DNA from: Plenodomus lindquistii | Taxonomy: Eukaryota; Ascomycota; Dothideomycetes; Pleosporales; Leptosphaeriaceae | DNA length: 64,000 nt | Direction: 5' to 3' | NCBI GenBank assembly: GCA_025504975.1 | Contig: JANUWI010000020.1 | Span: forward strand, 124,001 to 188,000 | Shown here: positions 1 to 10,800 of the stretch, piece by piece | Position numbering within the stretch: the first letter of the stretch is position 1 | How the letters are laid out: the number at the start of each line of letters is the position of its first letter | Notes under the pieces: generated by a model | What the model was told of the DNA's origin: nothing | The model's database searches: none | What the model saw: the letters and a program-made list of their open reading frames with translations, nothing else | Program-made: the position numbers and the translations under genes

Positions 1-766
1 GTTTCTTCTCCTGGAATGTCCGTGTTCGTATCTGATGGATGGGAAGACTCGTCCCGGAGCTGTTGGAGAGAAGGCGGAACCAAAACAGTCTCAATACTGT
101 CGTTTCTATCGAGCATTAGTGGCGAACACGGTATAAGTGGTTGCAGTCTCACCTTGTGCCTGGCAGCGTGTCTTTGCCAAAGTTGCTTATCAGCGACGTA
201 TCCTTCGCGAGCGTTCCATATGTACCTTGAACAGTGGTAGCATGCAAAAACGGAGCTTCGTTCTCCACGTAAACCTTGGCTTGATCAATGGCACCTAAAG
301 GTAGAAACGTGTCCCAGCCGGGAGTGCGGGTGAAATGTCCGAATAGATCAGTTTCCGGAGGTGTGTAGATCGGACTATCGACGCTGATGGTTGTCAATGG
401 GACATCACCGTACCATGTCTGTATCGCGTTGAAAGTAGGCTGGCAAATGGGTAGGGGTGGGGTTAGGGTAGGGCTGCCTAAAAGGGTAGCGACTAGGCTA
501 TTTTAGAGCTAGCCTGAACGTATCAAGCCTAGCAGCTACCCATTTAGGCAGCCCTACCCTAACCCCACCCCTACCCATTTGCCAGCCTAGTTGAAAGAAG
601 CACAGCGTCTCACTTCAGGCTCCACTTGCTCGTTCGCTGGCTGGCTATACTCGTAGAATGGATTCTCTCCAAACATTGGATGATCCCTCACGTCCTGCTG
701 AGCGGTTGTAAGGGGCTCAGGGGCCGCCGGGCCGGGTCCTGTGGGTTGAAGAGGCAACTGGGCCTG
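1..766 (-). pseudogene. Unidentified multi-exon gene, 3' end outside window, split by a MITE
   Basis: I do not recognise the family. On the minus strand an open frame runs from 766 to 590 and resumes at 435 to 153. If the MITE (436-589) and one copy of its 8-bp target duplication are removed, the frame is continuous with no stop. It begins after a TAG at 767-769, which may be an intron end, with a Pro/Gln-rich stretch (QLPLQPTGPGPAAPEP) and continues with motifs such as DHPMFGENPFYEY and WYGDVPL. A good GT donor (GTGAGA) lies at 152-147, and a second open stretch with PSLQQLRDESS follows down to position 1, so the gene continues outside the window. The uninterrupted frame on both sides suggests a real, recently disrupted gene. 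Confidence is high for the disruption and nil for function. Confidence 0.6.
436..589. mobile_element. hAT-type MITE, 154 bp, with 8-bp target-site duplication
   Basis: Two arms of about 64 bp are inverted copies of each other with only a few mismatches, around a loop of about 26 bp. The ends read TAGGCTGGCAAATGGGTAGG and its complement. The element is flanked by perfect direct 8-bp copies of GTTGAAAG (428-435 and 590-597), the target duplication length of hAT transposons. It has no coding capacity, so it must be moved in trans. It sits inside an open reading frame. A related element with the same terminal bases lies at 46421-46797. Confidence 0.88.
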
Positions 767-1752
767 CTACGCTATCAGCTGCTACACCTGAGCTTCTGCT
801 TGTGATGCTACCTACGTTATCGTACGGATAACGCTGGTCCAGCTGTTCATGGAAGTGCATGGGCCAAGCCATTGTGTTGATGAATGAGAGAAATGTCTGT
901 CCTGCACAGGCACTGTGGGCCTGGAAGCACTCAATATATACTTATTTGTACCCTTGCTTATATAATGAAACTGATGTCGAGTTAGGATTCTGGCGGGCTG
1001 TCAATACAGGACACAGTACCATAGCTGCATTGGTACCTCTTCATCCTGAAGAGTCCTGAAAAATTGTATCCTCCCATACTTCTCGATCTGATCCGCTGGT
1101 TTCGCTTTAGATCCAAGGTACAGCGAAGGCACGGTCTCCCAGCCATACAGTGACACTCAATCACCAGGAAGACTCGGATGCAGCATCCTAGGGATACGCC
1201 GGCACAAGTCTACTACCACTGGGAATACGCTCTTTCCGTTCCGTTGAACAGTTTGGGCTCCTCATACAGCAGACGTCTTTACTAGAGACTTCAAGTGTTG
1301 CCATGACCCGGAGGATCAAGATGCATCTGTTTGCTTACGTTAATCGTCAGCGGAAGTGCAGAACATGGTTGACTGGCATTAGCTGGCCCACGCAAACTCC
1401 ATCTCCGCACATTCCAGACAAACTTATACTATTCATCACCTAACTACAAGAGATTTCCAGATGTTGTCCCAAACCAGGCGGCCGACTATCGCGTGCTACA
1501 CTTGGTCATTTACATACGCTGTCCATGGAGAAATACCAAATTATTGAGAGACATCAAGCAATTTATGATGCGATTTGAGCAGCCCTCATCGTCGCATGTC
1601 GCATGTTGCATGTCCCAAGTCTGTCCTTTTTATGTTACGCTAGACGTCGCCGAGCCATCTCCGTGCTCTCCCACCCGCCGCAAAAGCTGCACAGCCGTCG
1701 TGTTCCCTCACTGTTGTATTAGACGAGTAAAGAAGGTAGTAAAGGCAGGCGA
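767..1752. other. No gene recognised
   Basis: Only short unconvincing ORFs are present in both directions. Codon use and motifs give no support for a gene. It may contain 5' exons or the promoter of the minus-strand gene at 1-766. Confidence 0.4.
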
Positions 1753-2403
1753 TTATGCTGCCTGCTCCGACTGGACGTCTTCTCGACTTGCGTGCTCCAG
1801 GAGATGCACACCTTGTGGCAAAACGACGAAACTGTAAGCAGCGTAGAGCGCGGCGAAGACTAACGCACAGGTGCCCATCAGCACGCTCGTAGTTACAGCA
1901 GGCCCCGACCAATGTCCGCCCCGTGCAGTATACACGTTGACCACCGCTCCAACCAGACCAGTGATGGCGTTGAGGCAGCCAGGCCTGCCTCCGCTTAGTC
2001 TCAGTGCTTAGACTTAGAAAACGGGTAGCAACAACTAGACTCACAGAAACAGCCCGTCCATGAGCCAGAGGTACTCGCGCTGACGCATGCGCCACAGCCA
2101 GACGATGCCGGCCATGACCAGAACAAAGCACACGATGGCAAGCACAAGCAGCGGGACGCTTTGTATTGCGCGTTGCATCAGCCTGTCCGAGCTGCTGCTG
2201 CTGACCGCAGACGAGCGTAGCAGAGAAGGAAACGTAGCCGGGAACACAACAAACCCGGCCAAAAGGATCCAGAGAAAAGATATCGCAGGCAGGTTGAACT
2301 TTGCAGGGACCCTGTACGACTGGACGATCAGAGCATCGTACAGTACCAGCCATCGACGGATGACGGTTTCTGCGTCAGAGCGGGTTCGCGCTCGGCAGCA
2401 ACT
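1753..2403 (-). CDS. Putative four-helix membrane protein (N-terminus uncertain)
   Basis: Two exons join in phase. Exon 2045-2403 ends with a GTGAGT donor and exon 1753-1984 follows a GAGGCAG acceptor (60-nt intron, 1985-2044). The product has four hydrophobic segments: AISFLWILLAGFVVF, VPLLVLAIVCFVLVMAGIVW, NAITGLVGAVVNVY and SVLMGTCALVFAALYAAY, with basic WRMRQR after the second. The tail is short and acidic. The frame opens after a TGA at 2404-2406. An ATG ORF with MSEHSKENVS lies upstream in another frame, so an unresolved intron or a frameshift separates the true start. I cannot assign a family; a small integral membrane protein is the safe description. Confidence 0.5.
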
Positions 2404-4027
2404 TCAGTCTTGGGACAACAAGATAGTGTTGAGACGTTTTCCTTTGAGTGTTCAGACATTGTGCGTGCAGGTTGATTCACACATCCGCGATTGCTCGCAC
2501 CAGATACGAAGTCCGTTTCCAGATCCTCTACTCCATTGACAAGGGCGGGCACCTGTTGTGGCACCTCTCGGTAAGCCTGGCCAGGCTGTCTGTTTTGATA
2601 CCACAGCAGTCAGGAAGTGCACCCCTACTGTAGTTGCCGTTTGTCTGTAGCGTTGGCTGTAAATAGAGTGGGCCGAGGTCCTCGCGCCTAGCTAGCGTCT
2701 TGCTCTGCAGTTAGCACAGAATGGTGCACTACTGTACCTTTAGCCCCTCAAGTGCTACCTGGTCTTGGACTTGAGATGAATCATATACGAAGTAGTATAA
2801 TTAGTCCAAACGTAGATTCGTCATTCGCTGGCGGTCGAGAAAGCAGACGTCGAGTTTGACATGGATACCAGAGTACTTAGAAAAATGTCTGGGTAGTGAA
2901 GAAGATTGCGGGTGTGGGCAACATTCCGCTGGGTCACGTAGAGCTGCGAGCGTCGATGTTCGTTATTAATGCGCGTTGTCCATGCGCGTTGTCCATGGCC
3001 ACTTGCAAGTACCTGCTGTGAGACACCACGACCCGACCGCAACACAAGCGCCGTCACGAGCTTGAGATGAACCTTGAACGGCGCGATGACGACGATCATT
3101 AATGCATGACGTGCCCTATACTACCGTCCGACGCGGCTTGCATGGAAATACCGACTTCGTTGTCGTTCACACTAAACTAGACATGTGAGATATCGCTATA
3201 CAATCCGTAGATGTATGATAAACATGATGAGTCTGATGTGATCTCTGACGCAAGTCCTCAAGCCTCAAGGGCGCCCAATGTAGCGAGGCTGTGTGATTGG
3301 CCAAACGCAATCCGCTCCACAAGGTTTTGGTCTGTGCTTGGGGGGGGCAGGGCCCAGCCCGACTGAAGAGCCTCTAATTAGTTAATTAAGTTAGGGTAAG
3401 GTTTATTGGGTCCCGCTCCAACTGCTGCCACTGCAACACCATCCCCTCGCCATTTATCCACTACCATCATCAAATCGCCGCGACCACCAATCCATCTGTA
3501 ATTACCGTTTCACTTCACTTCTAAGTATCGCTGTGAGCTCCAGGTTCCAGGCTTCAGGGCTCTAGGGTCTCACACTGTACCAACCGCCTGTCACAACGAT
3601 TAATTAGAGGGCAAAGTTCAATCATGTGCTCGTCCATCCTCATCCAGAGTGTAAAGAGGTTCAGAATGAAAACAGACATTTCCTTAGGATTAGAGCCATA
3701 TGCCGTTCTAATAGTCCAAGACAGATTAGATAGCACTTCGGCTAGTCTTGTACAATGAGATTGCGGTGTCAACAATGTTGTTAACTAGAGTACCTAATGC
3801 GTCTTAGTCTTATCCTCTAATTCCGCTAGCTTGAAATATACATATATAAACTGCCCCAGTTGCTCAATTGTGCTGCCATACGCTGAGTTGCTATCTAATC
3901 AGCTATGAGAGGGTTCTATATACCTGACCTAAAACCGACTAGAGACAGACGAACCTGTCTAGGTGTAGTCAGGTCACTAACAGTCATGCGACAGTGCTGT
4001 CAGTCAGTAGACTACAACAACAATTAA
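2404..4027. other. Intergenic, no supported gene
   Basis: Short ORFs only, on either strand, without recognisable motifs. A G-run occurs near 3340 and the stretch from about 3780 to 3850 is AT-rich. This is the downstream side of the DAHP synthase gene. Confidence 0.4.
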
Positions 4028-5358
4028 TCAATCAATCAATCGATCGACGCATTCTCGTCGCTTCTGCACTGCCTCAGCCAGCTGCTCCAGGCATTCTACG
4101 GTAGCACTCCACCCGATACAGCCATCAGTAATACTAACTCCTTTCTCGAGTCCGATCGGCCCTTCCTTCGAAACAACTTGCTGACCGTCATTCAAGTTGG
4201 ACTCGATCATGACGCCCACGATGGATCGCTGGCCTGCCTGAAGCTGGCCGCTGATATTTCGGACCGCCAATGTCTGCAGGCGGTAGTTTTTGTTGGAGTT
4301 TCCATGAGAACAGTCTACGACGATACCAGTTCGATGGCCTGATTTGGTGAGCATTGCCTGGGTCGCGACAATGTGTCCAGTTTCATAGTTGGGCCCTGAG
4401 GTCCCCCCACGCAGGACGACAAAGCAGTTGGGGTTGCCGCTAGATCGCACGACAGCTGCGAGCCCAGCGTCGGTCACACCACCCGGAAAAGTGTGTGGTG
4501 TCGCTGCGCTGTTGAGTGAGTTGATTGCTGCGCTGATACCGCCGTCGGTACCGTTCTTGAAGCCGACGGGAAAAGGCATTGATGAGGCGAGCTGGCGGTG
4601 CGGCTGGGACTCGGTGGTGCGCGCGCCAATGGCTCCCACGGATACGAAATCGCCCAAGTACGCTGGCGACAGAGGCTCGAGCAACTCACTGGCAATAGGC
4701 ACGCCCAGGCGGGTGAGAGCTGCATAGAGCTGGCGTGACATGCGTAGGCCTTTCTCGACATTGTAACTGCCATCCAAGTCCGGATCCATGAGCAAGCCCT
4801 TCCAGCCGACAGTTGTGCGGGGCTTCTCGACATAGGCCCGCATGACGATGCAAAGGTCTGCCGAGAAGCGAGCTCTGGCCTCCTTGACCAACTGGCCATA
4901 CTCTAGCGCCGCGATAGGGTCGTGAATGGAACAAGGGCCGACGATGACGAGCAGACGATTGTCGCGGGTATGGATAATGTCGGCAGCCTCAACTCGGGAG
5001 GTGGCGACGGTGCGGGTAGAGGCGTCATTCTGTTTGTTAAGGCGCACAATGTCACTACGGATTATCCTAGATGGCTATGCTTGCAAGGAACGCTTACCAT
5101 TGAGATTTCGGCTTTCAAAACACCCGGAGAGACGAGTACGGTGTTGCCACCTCCAGCTTCGGCCCCCGAGGCAGAACACAAGTGGGCGCGCTCTGGAATC
5201 ATGCCCTCCATAGCCGTTGCCCAGGACTTCCGGAGCTGCCATCTTGTCGGATACTGCAACAATGACGGGGAGATGCCTTTGTGATTATGTTTGGATGGGA
5301 ACAAACAGATGCTGTGGTGCTGTATCGGCTTCAGAGTCGAAACAGTGGACGAATCCAT
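4028..5358 (-). CDS. 3-deoxy-D-arabino-heptulosonate-7-phosphate (DAHP) synthase, class I
   Basis: Catalyses condensation of phosphoenolpyruvate and erythrose-4-phosphate, the first step of the shikimate pathway. Exon 1 is 5098-5358 and exon 2 is 4028-5029; the 68-nt intron (5030-5097) has a GTAAGC donor, a CTTAAC branch-like site and an ACAG end, and joins the exons in phase 0. Signature blocks are all present: VIVGPCSIHDP, RAYVEKPRTTVGWKG, GARTTESQPHRQLAS, VGFKNGTDGG, VLRGG and DCSHGNSNKN. The first ATG gives 420 residues; a second in-frame ATG at 5211 (MEGMIPERA) gives 371, the usual length of Aro3/Aro4-type enzymes, and I favour it. The N-terminus is divergent, so a paralogue is possible. 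It is the only clear primary-metabolism gene in the window; which feedback type it is cannot be told. Confidence 0.9.
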
Positions 5359-5372
5359 GGCTTGTATTCGAG

Positions 5373-5892
5373 TTAGACTATACTAGGAAATGTAAAGCGC
5401 AGAAAGGCCAACCTTCTTGCCCCTCTAACATAAAGGCATGTATTGTAGGCTGACAGGAAATAAAACAAGGAGTGGAGGATGTTGTTACTAGAAACTTTAG
5501 TGTTGGGACTACCGATGGCCTCTACAGATATGGAATCACATTCTGCGAGTTCTCGAAGGATAGTGCATACGTCACCATCATCAGATACCACGAAAGCGCT
5601 GTGCATGGTCCTGACGGTGCAGCGCCAACTCACGTCTCTGAGAGTCTACGTCAAGGTACTCGTAGCCTTTCATTGCCACAGCGCATATCGTGATTGCGTA
5701 GGAGACGGGAGACATTGCCGTGAAGTGCCCTCCACCAGAAGCGGAACCACCGAACGGAGTAATTACCCAAACAGTGACCGCTAACTTCCTTCCCTGCGTA
5801 AAAGTTGGGTCTAGGATCCGCATAGCCAACAGTCGTGCCTGGAGCTCTCCTCTAGGCAGCGCAGCGATGATGCATACAGTCAGCAAGCGCAT
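5373..5892 (-). CDS. Hypothetical small protein, possibly secreted
   Basis: A minus-strand ORF starts at 5892 with MRLLTVCIIAALPRGELQA, which resembles a short signal peptide, and runs to 5581. A second open stretch in another frame (ending 5373) contains CTILRELAECDSI and several cysteines, so an intron may join them. A GTAATT donor-like site lies in the first stretch. No family recognised, and chance ORFs cannot be excluded. Confidence 0.25.
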
Positions 5893-6112
5893 AAATTTAA
5901 GATTCAGAAGAGTAGATAGTTCACCCTTGGATAGATGAAGGAGGAGCTTCTTGCTTTATCCGTGGTAGAATTATTCCCCAGGAAAGGTTTAGTTCTTTAG
6001 CTCATTCTCTTAATTAGCAGTGGTGATGACTTTGAGGAGGCACCGAGCGAGCGGCGAATGATGACCTTGCACGCTGAGACTGTAATATTACCCCCTAACT
6101 CAACTACAGTAA

Positions 6113-7312
6113 CTACTGAAGGCTTTGTACAGGATACTTCCATGCCCATGTAGAGACGACAATCTGAGAAATTCCCACCAACAAACCGAGGAAACCAAAC
6201 AGGGCGCTTAGAAACAGGCCGACGATCGCCACTGTCAGTGCATTTCTCTCCGATGTGTGACGCTCGAACCACGAGACGACATTATTTCTCGGCGGTCGCG
6301 CCTCTACCAGAGCCCGCAGGGCCTTCAGTCTTCTGTTCCAGTATAGACACTCAAAGTCTACGGAGGGTTCGTGGGCTGATCTTCCGTAGGTGAGTAGATT
6401 GTGATCGAACGCAAACCTAGCTGGCCCTTCCGCTTGCACGAGGCGTTTTGCAAACTTGAGCGATTTTTTGTCGGTGCCGATTGGGAAAAGAATAGCATAT
6501 ATGGTATAAAGGGTCTCAACGAGGAGCTGTGGCGGCAAAGTTCCACTGAAGTCCTCATATCAGCATCGAACAATTGGCTTTTCCATTGATGGAACGTACG
6601 CGGCAAGGCTCAACTCGACGGCTTCGTCCAGTTCCCTGTTCTCGGCATACCTCACCTGGGCCTTAAGCCACTCAACTTGATGGAAGACCGCTAAAGACTT
6701 CGTCGTCGGGTTATAAACCAGGTGCTCGGCGAGGTCGTTGGTTGGCACGATATTGAGCTTCAGCCTCTTATGGAGTTTCCACGCCTTGAGGGACGTTCGC
6801 TTGCTCGAGGCTTTCCACACTTCTTGGATCTTTGTGTCAGCAGTGGGAAAGGCGGTATTGAAGAAGTCTCTGAACGTTTGCTTCGGTTTCCACTTCACAG
6901 GGAAGACGGACTCGTTTTCGAACCTAAATCCGCTTGGATAGCTATCCTGTGAGGCGGGATCAATCAAATAGGTAAGCTTTACTGTTCGCCAGGCCGCATC
7001 TATCTGTTTGTCGCAGGACGGAAATGTTTCAGTCCAGAATGCCTCTGCTGTTTTCCCGGACCCAGACCGCAGCTTCTCGACTGCTCGAACAACGCTTTCA
7101 TGAGTTGATGGACAAAGACAGTTCATCAGAATGATGGCATCGCCGTTATGCCTTGCAGGACGCACTCCCGGGCATACTTCGTCGTAGTAACAACGGAAGG
7201 CTGCGAATCTGGATTCCGTCAAGTTTGGGTCTCGGCAGAGTGCTTTCAGCGCGTCGTCGAGGGAAACGGCGCTAGCGCCGTTGGCTTCTAGAAGAGTAGG
7301 AGCGTGATCCAT
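6113..7312 (-). CDS. Fungal protein of unknown function with one C-terminal membrane segment
   Basis: Exon 1 (6600-7312) and exon 2 (6113-6545) join in phase 2 across a 54-nt intron (GTACGT donor, TGCTGAT branch-like site, TTCAG end), giving 381 residues. The N-terminal 240 residues are soluble and Lys/Trp-rich. After the junction the protein reads GTLPPQLLVETLYTIYAILFP, then a charged region, then a single hydrophobic helix (VAIVGLFLSALFGFLGLLVG) ending in TWAWKYPVQ. This C-terminal arrangement (LPP-LLVETL-TIY-ILFP, basic stretch, one helix, W-x-x-PV end) is, to my knowledge, a recurrent fungus-specific family without assigned function. The gene is intact. I infer membrane attachment only. 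Confidence 0.7.
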
Positions 7313-7453
7313 GGCAAGGGCTCGGGTGTTTCTGGGAAAGTGGGACTAGCACTAGCTCTATCAGACTAGCTCCACAGTTTCAATGAATGAAGAATTTGCA
7401 GTACAGCAGTACTCGAAGACCTCTATAACAGCTACAGTAACGACTGGATTCCA

Positions 7454-7639
7454 CAGATGCGGCGAACTTATAATGGTTGCAAGGCGTTTTCGTGGATGCC
7501 ACAGCTGACCCCGCTGCTGCAGACTATGCTTGCGATCTAAACTAATCAGATGCGGCGAACTTATAATGGTTGCAAGGCGTTTTCGTGAATGCCACAGCTG
7601 ACCCCGCTGCTGCAGACTATGCTTGCGATCTAAACCAAT
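7454..7639. repeat. 93-bp tandem duplication upstream of the protease-HEAT gene
   Basis: The segments 7454-7546 and 7547-7639 are near-identical direct copies differing at only a few bases; each begins CAGATGCGGCGAACTT and contains GCTGACCCCGCTGCTGCAG. A third, partial start (CAGACGCG) follows. They lie 186-371 bp before the putative start codon, so they may duplicate promoter elements. Confidence 0.9.
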
Positions 7640-7698
7640 CAGACGCGATGATGACGCACCCGCGCAGCGAGCTGAAAAAGAGGTGCAGGCTAGGCAGA

Positions 7699-7707
7699 CA
7701 TAAAAGG
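7699..7707 (+). promoter_or_regulatory. TATA-like element
   Basis: CATAAAAGG lies about 120 bp before the ATG at 7825 and just after the tandem duplication. Spacing to a start codon is normal for a fungal core promoter. No experimental start site is known. Confidence 0.35.
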
Positions 7708-7824
7708 CCCTTGCCGGAGGCTAGTCATGGCATCCAATACAATGATCAACCGCAGCTCTTGAACCCGATGAACTCTCTTGTTTCTTCACTCATTTCGCAG
7801 ATTATCACCTATTAACAACCACAA

Positions 7825-10800
7825 ATGCTGACAGCACCCATATCTAGGCCGAGCATGTTCCCTACACAAGTGCGCCACAAGTTAACGAAAATTCGAGCTA
7901 CAATGCAAAGTTCTTCGTCAACTACAGATGACTTGTCTGTGCACAATGCCACCTCGGCGGGTCATCCAAGCGCTGGAGGTGACCTGGCACTTCCAGAAGA
8001 CGCACGAACCAAAACATCGACGCTAGCCTCACTAGCGTCGTCTGAAGAGACAGGCTTCCGCGATCCCTTGAGAATACCAGGCCATAAGAGGGAGATATAT
8101 GTTTACAGGCATGCAGACGCACATATTTCGGCCGCGCACATAAATCGCTTTGGCGAGATCGTAGACATTTTCAAGGAGAACCTTCTGAGAGACAGGCGCA
8201 TGTCACGCCCGACCGCCACGATGTATAAGCTCAAAATGTGTGGGGTGAATCAATGGGCAGCCCAGCCGTCCATTCTGATCTGTCATCCGTTGCTGGATAA
8301 GGAGGTCGGCCGCAGGATACTCAGGAACCTGAGTGCAGGGAATGTTAAGGAGCAATACAAGTGTTGCCGCGACGACACGCGTCCAGGTTTTGAGATCTAC
8401 CTATATTTGTCAACAGAATTCCAGGTCCTGGGGAATCCCATGAAGGTACTTAGCATATGCACTTGCAGAGACTCTAAGGTGGCTCAAATCGTCTCAAATG
8501 ATAAGTCTTACCCAGTCAGCACTATCACCTGCGGTATCTTCTTTCCTGGGGACAGCACTATTTTCGCGCTTACATCTGCGCATGCCTTCGAAGACAACGA
8601 TAATGAGAAAATTGGGGGACTAGCCTTGAGCCACGACGACTCAATGTCCAATTCGGGTAGTATGGACGGCGATGGTATAAGCAACCACGGATCCTCGGGA
8701 ATGGAAGACGACTATGACTGGGACGAGCTCGAAGCGGCAGCAGCAGCAGCAGCAGCAGAAGGGAGACAAAAGGAATTTCCTAATGACTCTGAGAATTCAG
8801 GTACTTTGGATACCAGCGACGAGAGACATATTAGCTGTTCCGAGATCAAACCTGGCAAGGTGTTGGGAAGACCGAACGACCCGCAATGGGCACGTCAACC
8901 TAACCTCGACTGGGTTCTGGTAGAAATGCCAGGCTTAGGCGTGCCCAATAGGAGCAGCTTCGTCGAGCCATCTGGTCTGTCTGAGTCTGTGGCTACCGTT
9001 GTCGCCACCCCATCTGGACTGCGTCAGGGCACGTTATCAGCCATCCCTTCATACATCGACAGTTCGAGTAACTCTACTGTTCTGACTGAGATATGGACAG
9101 TGAATCTTGCCGAGCACGGTATGGACATGTCACCAGCGCTTGTTATCTTAGCTCCACTGACAGCCTTACAGAGCAAGGACGTCTACAGAAAGGTGATAGT
9201 GGCTCGCCGGTTTTTGATCCTATCGAGAATAGAATATACGGCTTCGTGACCGCGCTCAACTGCTTTGGCGAGCTTCACGTTATACCACTCAAAGCAGCGT
9301 TGGACCAGATATGGAATATGGTACAGCCACTCGATTCCAGTGCAAAGCCAAGAATATTCAAGATGGTGGGCCAAGATATTTCGACGACTCATGACGGGGT
9401 CAAGAGTAGTAGACAATCCCCAGTCTTCCGCCGATTGCTGCAGTACTGGCCAGAAGGATTCACAGTGATGCCGGACATGAACCCTCCTGAATCAACTGTG
9501 CCGCCTCTAATCGACGCCGCTGATGAACATTCAATCCACAAGGCCAGTATATCACGGATAGAGGATAAAGTTGGATCTGTTCGATCCGCAGCTGTTGAGA
9601 CACTAGGCAAACAGCGAGCGTTGTCAGACAACATCCTCGAGGCTATCGCAGCACGACTAGAGGATAATGCGATGTCTGTTCGATCCGCAGCTGTTGAGAC
9701 ACTAGGCAAACAGCGAGCGTTGTCAGACAACATCCTTAAGGCTATCGCAGCACGACTAGAGGATAATGAGAGGTCTGTTCGATCCGCAGCTGTTGAGACA
9801 CTAGGTAAACAAGCAAACCTGCCAGACAACATCCTCGAGGCTATCGCGGCACGACTAGAGGATAGAGACTGGTTTGTTCAATCCGCAGCTGTTGAGAGAC
9901 TAGGCAAACAGCGAGCGTTGTCAGACAACATCCTCAAGGCTATCGCAGCACGACTAGAGGATGATGTCGGGTCTGTTCGATCCGCAGCTGTTGAGACACT
10001 AGACAAACAGCCAGCGTTGTCAGACAACATCCTCGAGGCTATCGCGGCACGACTAGAGGATAGAGACTGGTTTGTTCGGGACGCAGCTGTTAAAACACTA
10101 GGCAAACAGCCAGCGTTGTCAGACAACATCCTCGAGGCTATCGCAGCACGGCTAGAGGATGATGCGATGTCTGTTCGATCCGCAGCTGTTGAGACACTAG
10201 GAAAACAGCGAGCGTTGTCAGACAACATCCTCGAGGCTATCGCGGCACGACTAGAGCACAAAGACAAGTCTGTTCAATCCGCAGCTGTTGAGACACTAGG
10301 AATGCAAGCAACCCTGCCAGACAACATCCTCGAGGCTATCGCGGCACGGCTAGAGCACAAAGACGAGTCTGTTCGATCTGCAGCTGTTGAGACATTAGGC
10401 AAGCAAGCAACCCTGCCAGACAACATCCTTAAGGCTATCGCAGCACAACTAGAGCACAAAGACGGGTCTCTTCGGTCCGCAACTGTCAAGACACTAGGTA
10501 AACAGCCAGCATTGTCAGACAACATCCTCGAGGCTATCGCGGCACGACTAGAGCACAAAGACAAGTCTGTTCAATCCGCAGCTGTTGAGACACTAGGAAT
10601 GCAAGCAACCCTGCCAGACAACATCCTTAAGGCTATCGCAGCACGACTAGAGGATAATGCGAGGTCTGTTCGATCCGCAGCTGTTGAGACACTAGGTAAA
10701 CAGCCAGCATTGTCAGACAACATCCTCGAGGCTATCGCGGCACGACTAGAGCACAAAGACGAGTCTGTTCGATCTGCAGCTGTTGAGACATTAGGCAAGC

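Noticed and set aside
450..480. Telomere-like GGGTTAGGG string
   Set aside because: Only one TTAGGG unit is present and it belongs to the MITE terminal arm.
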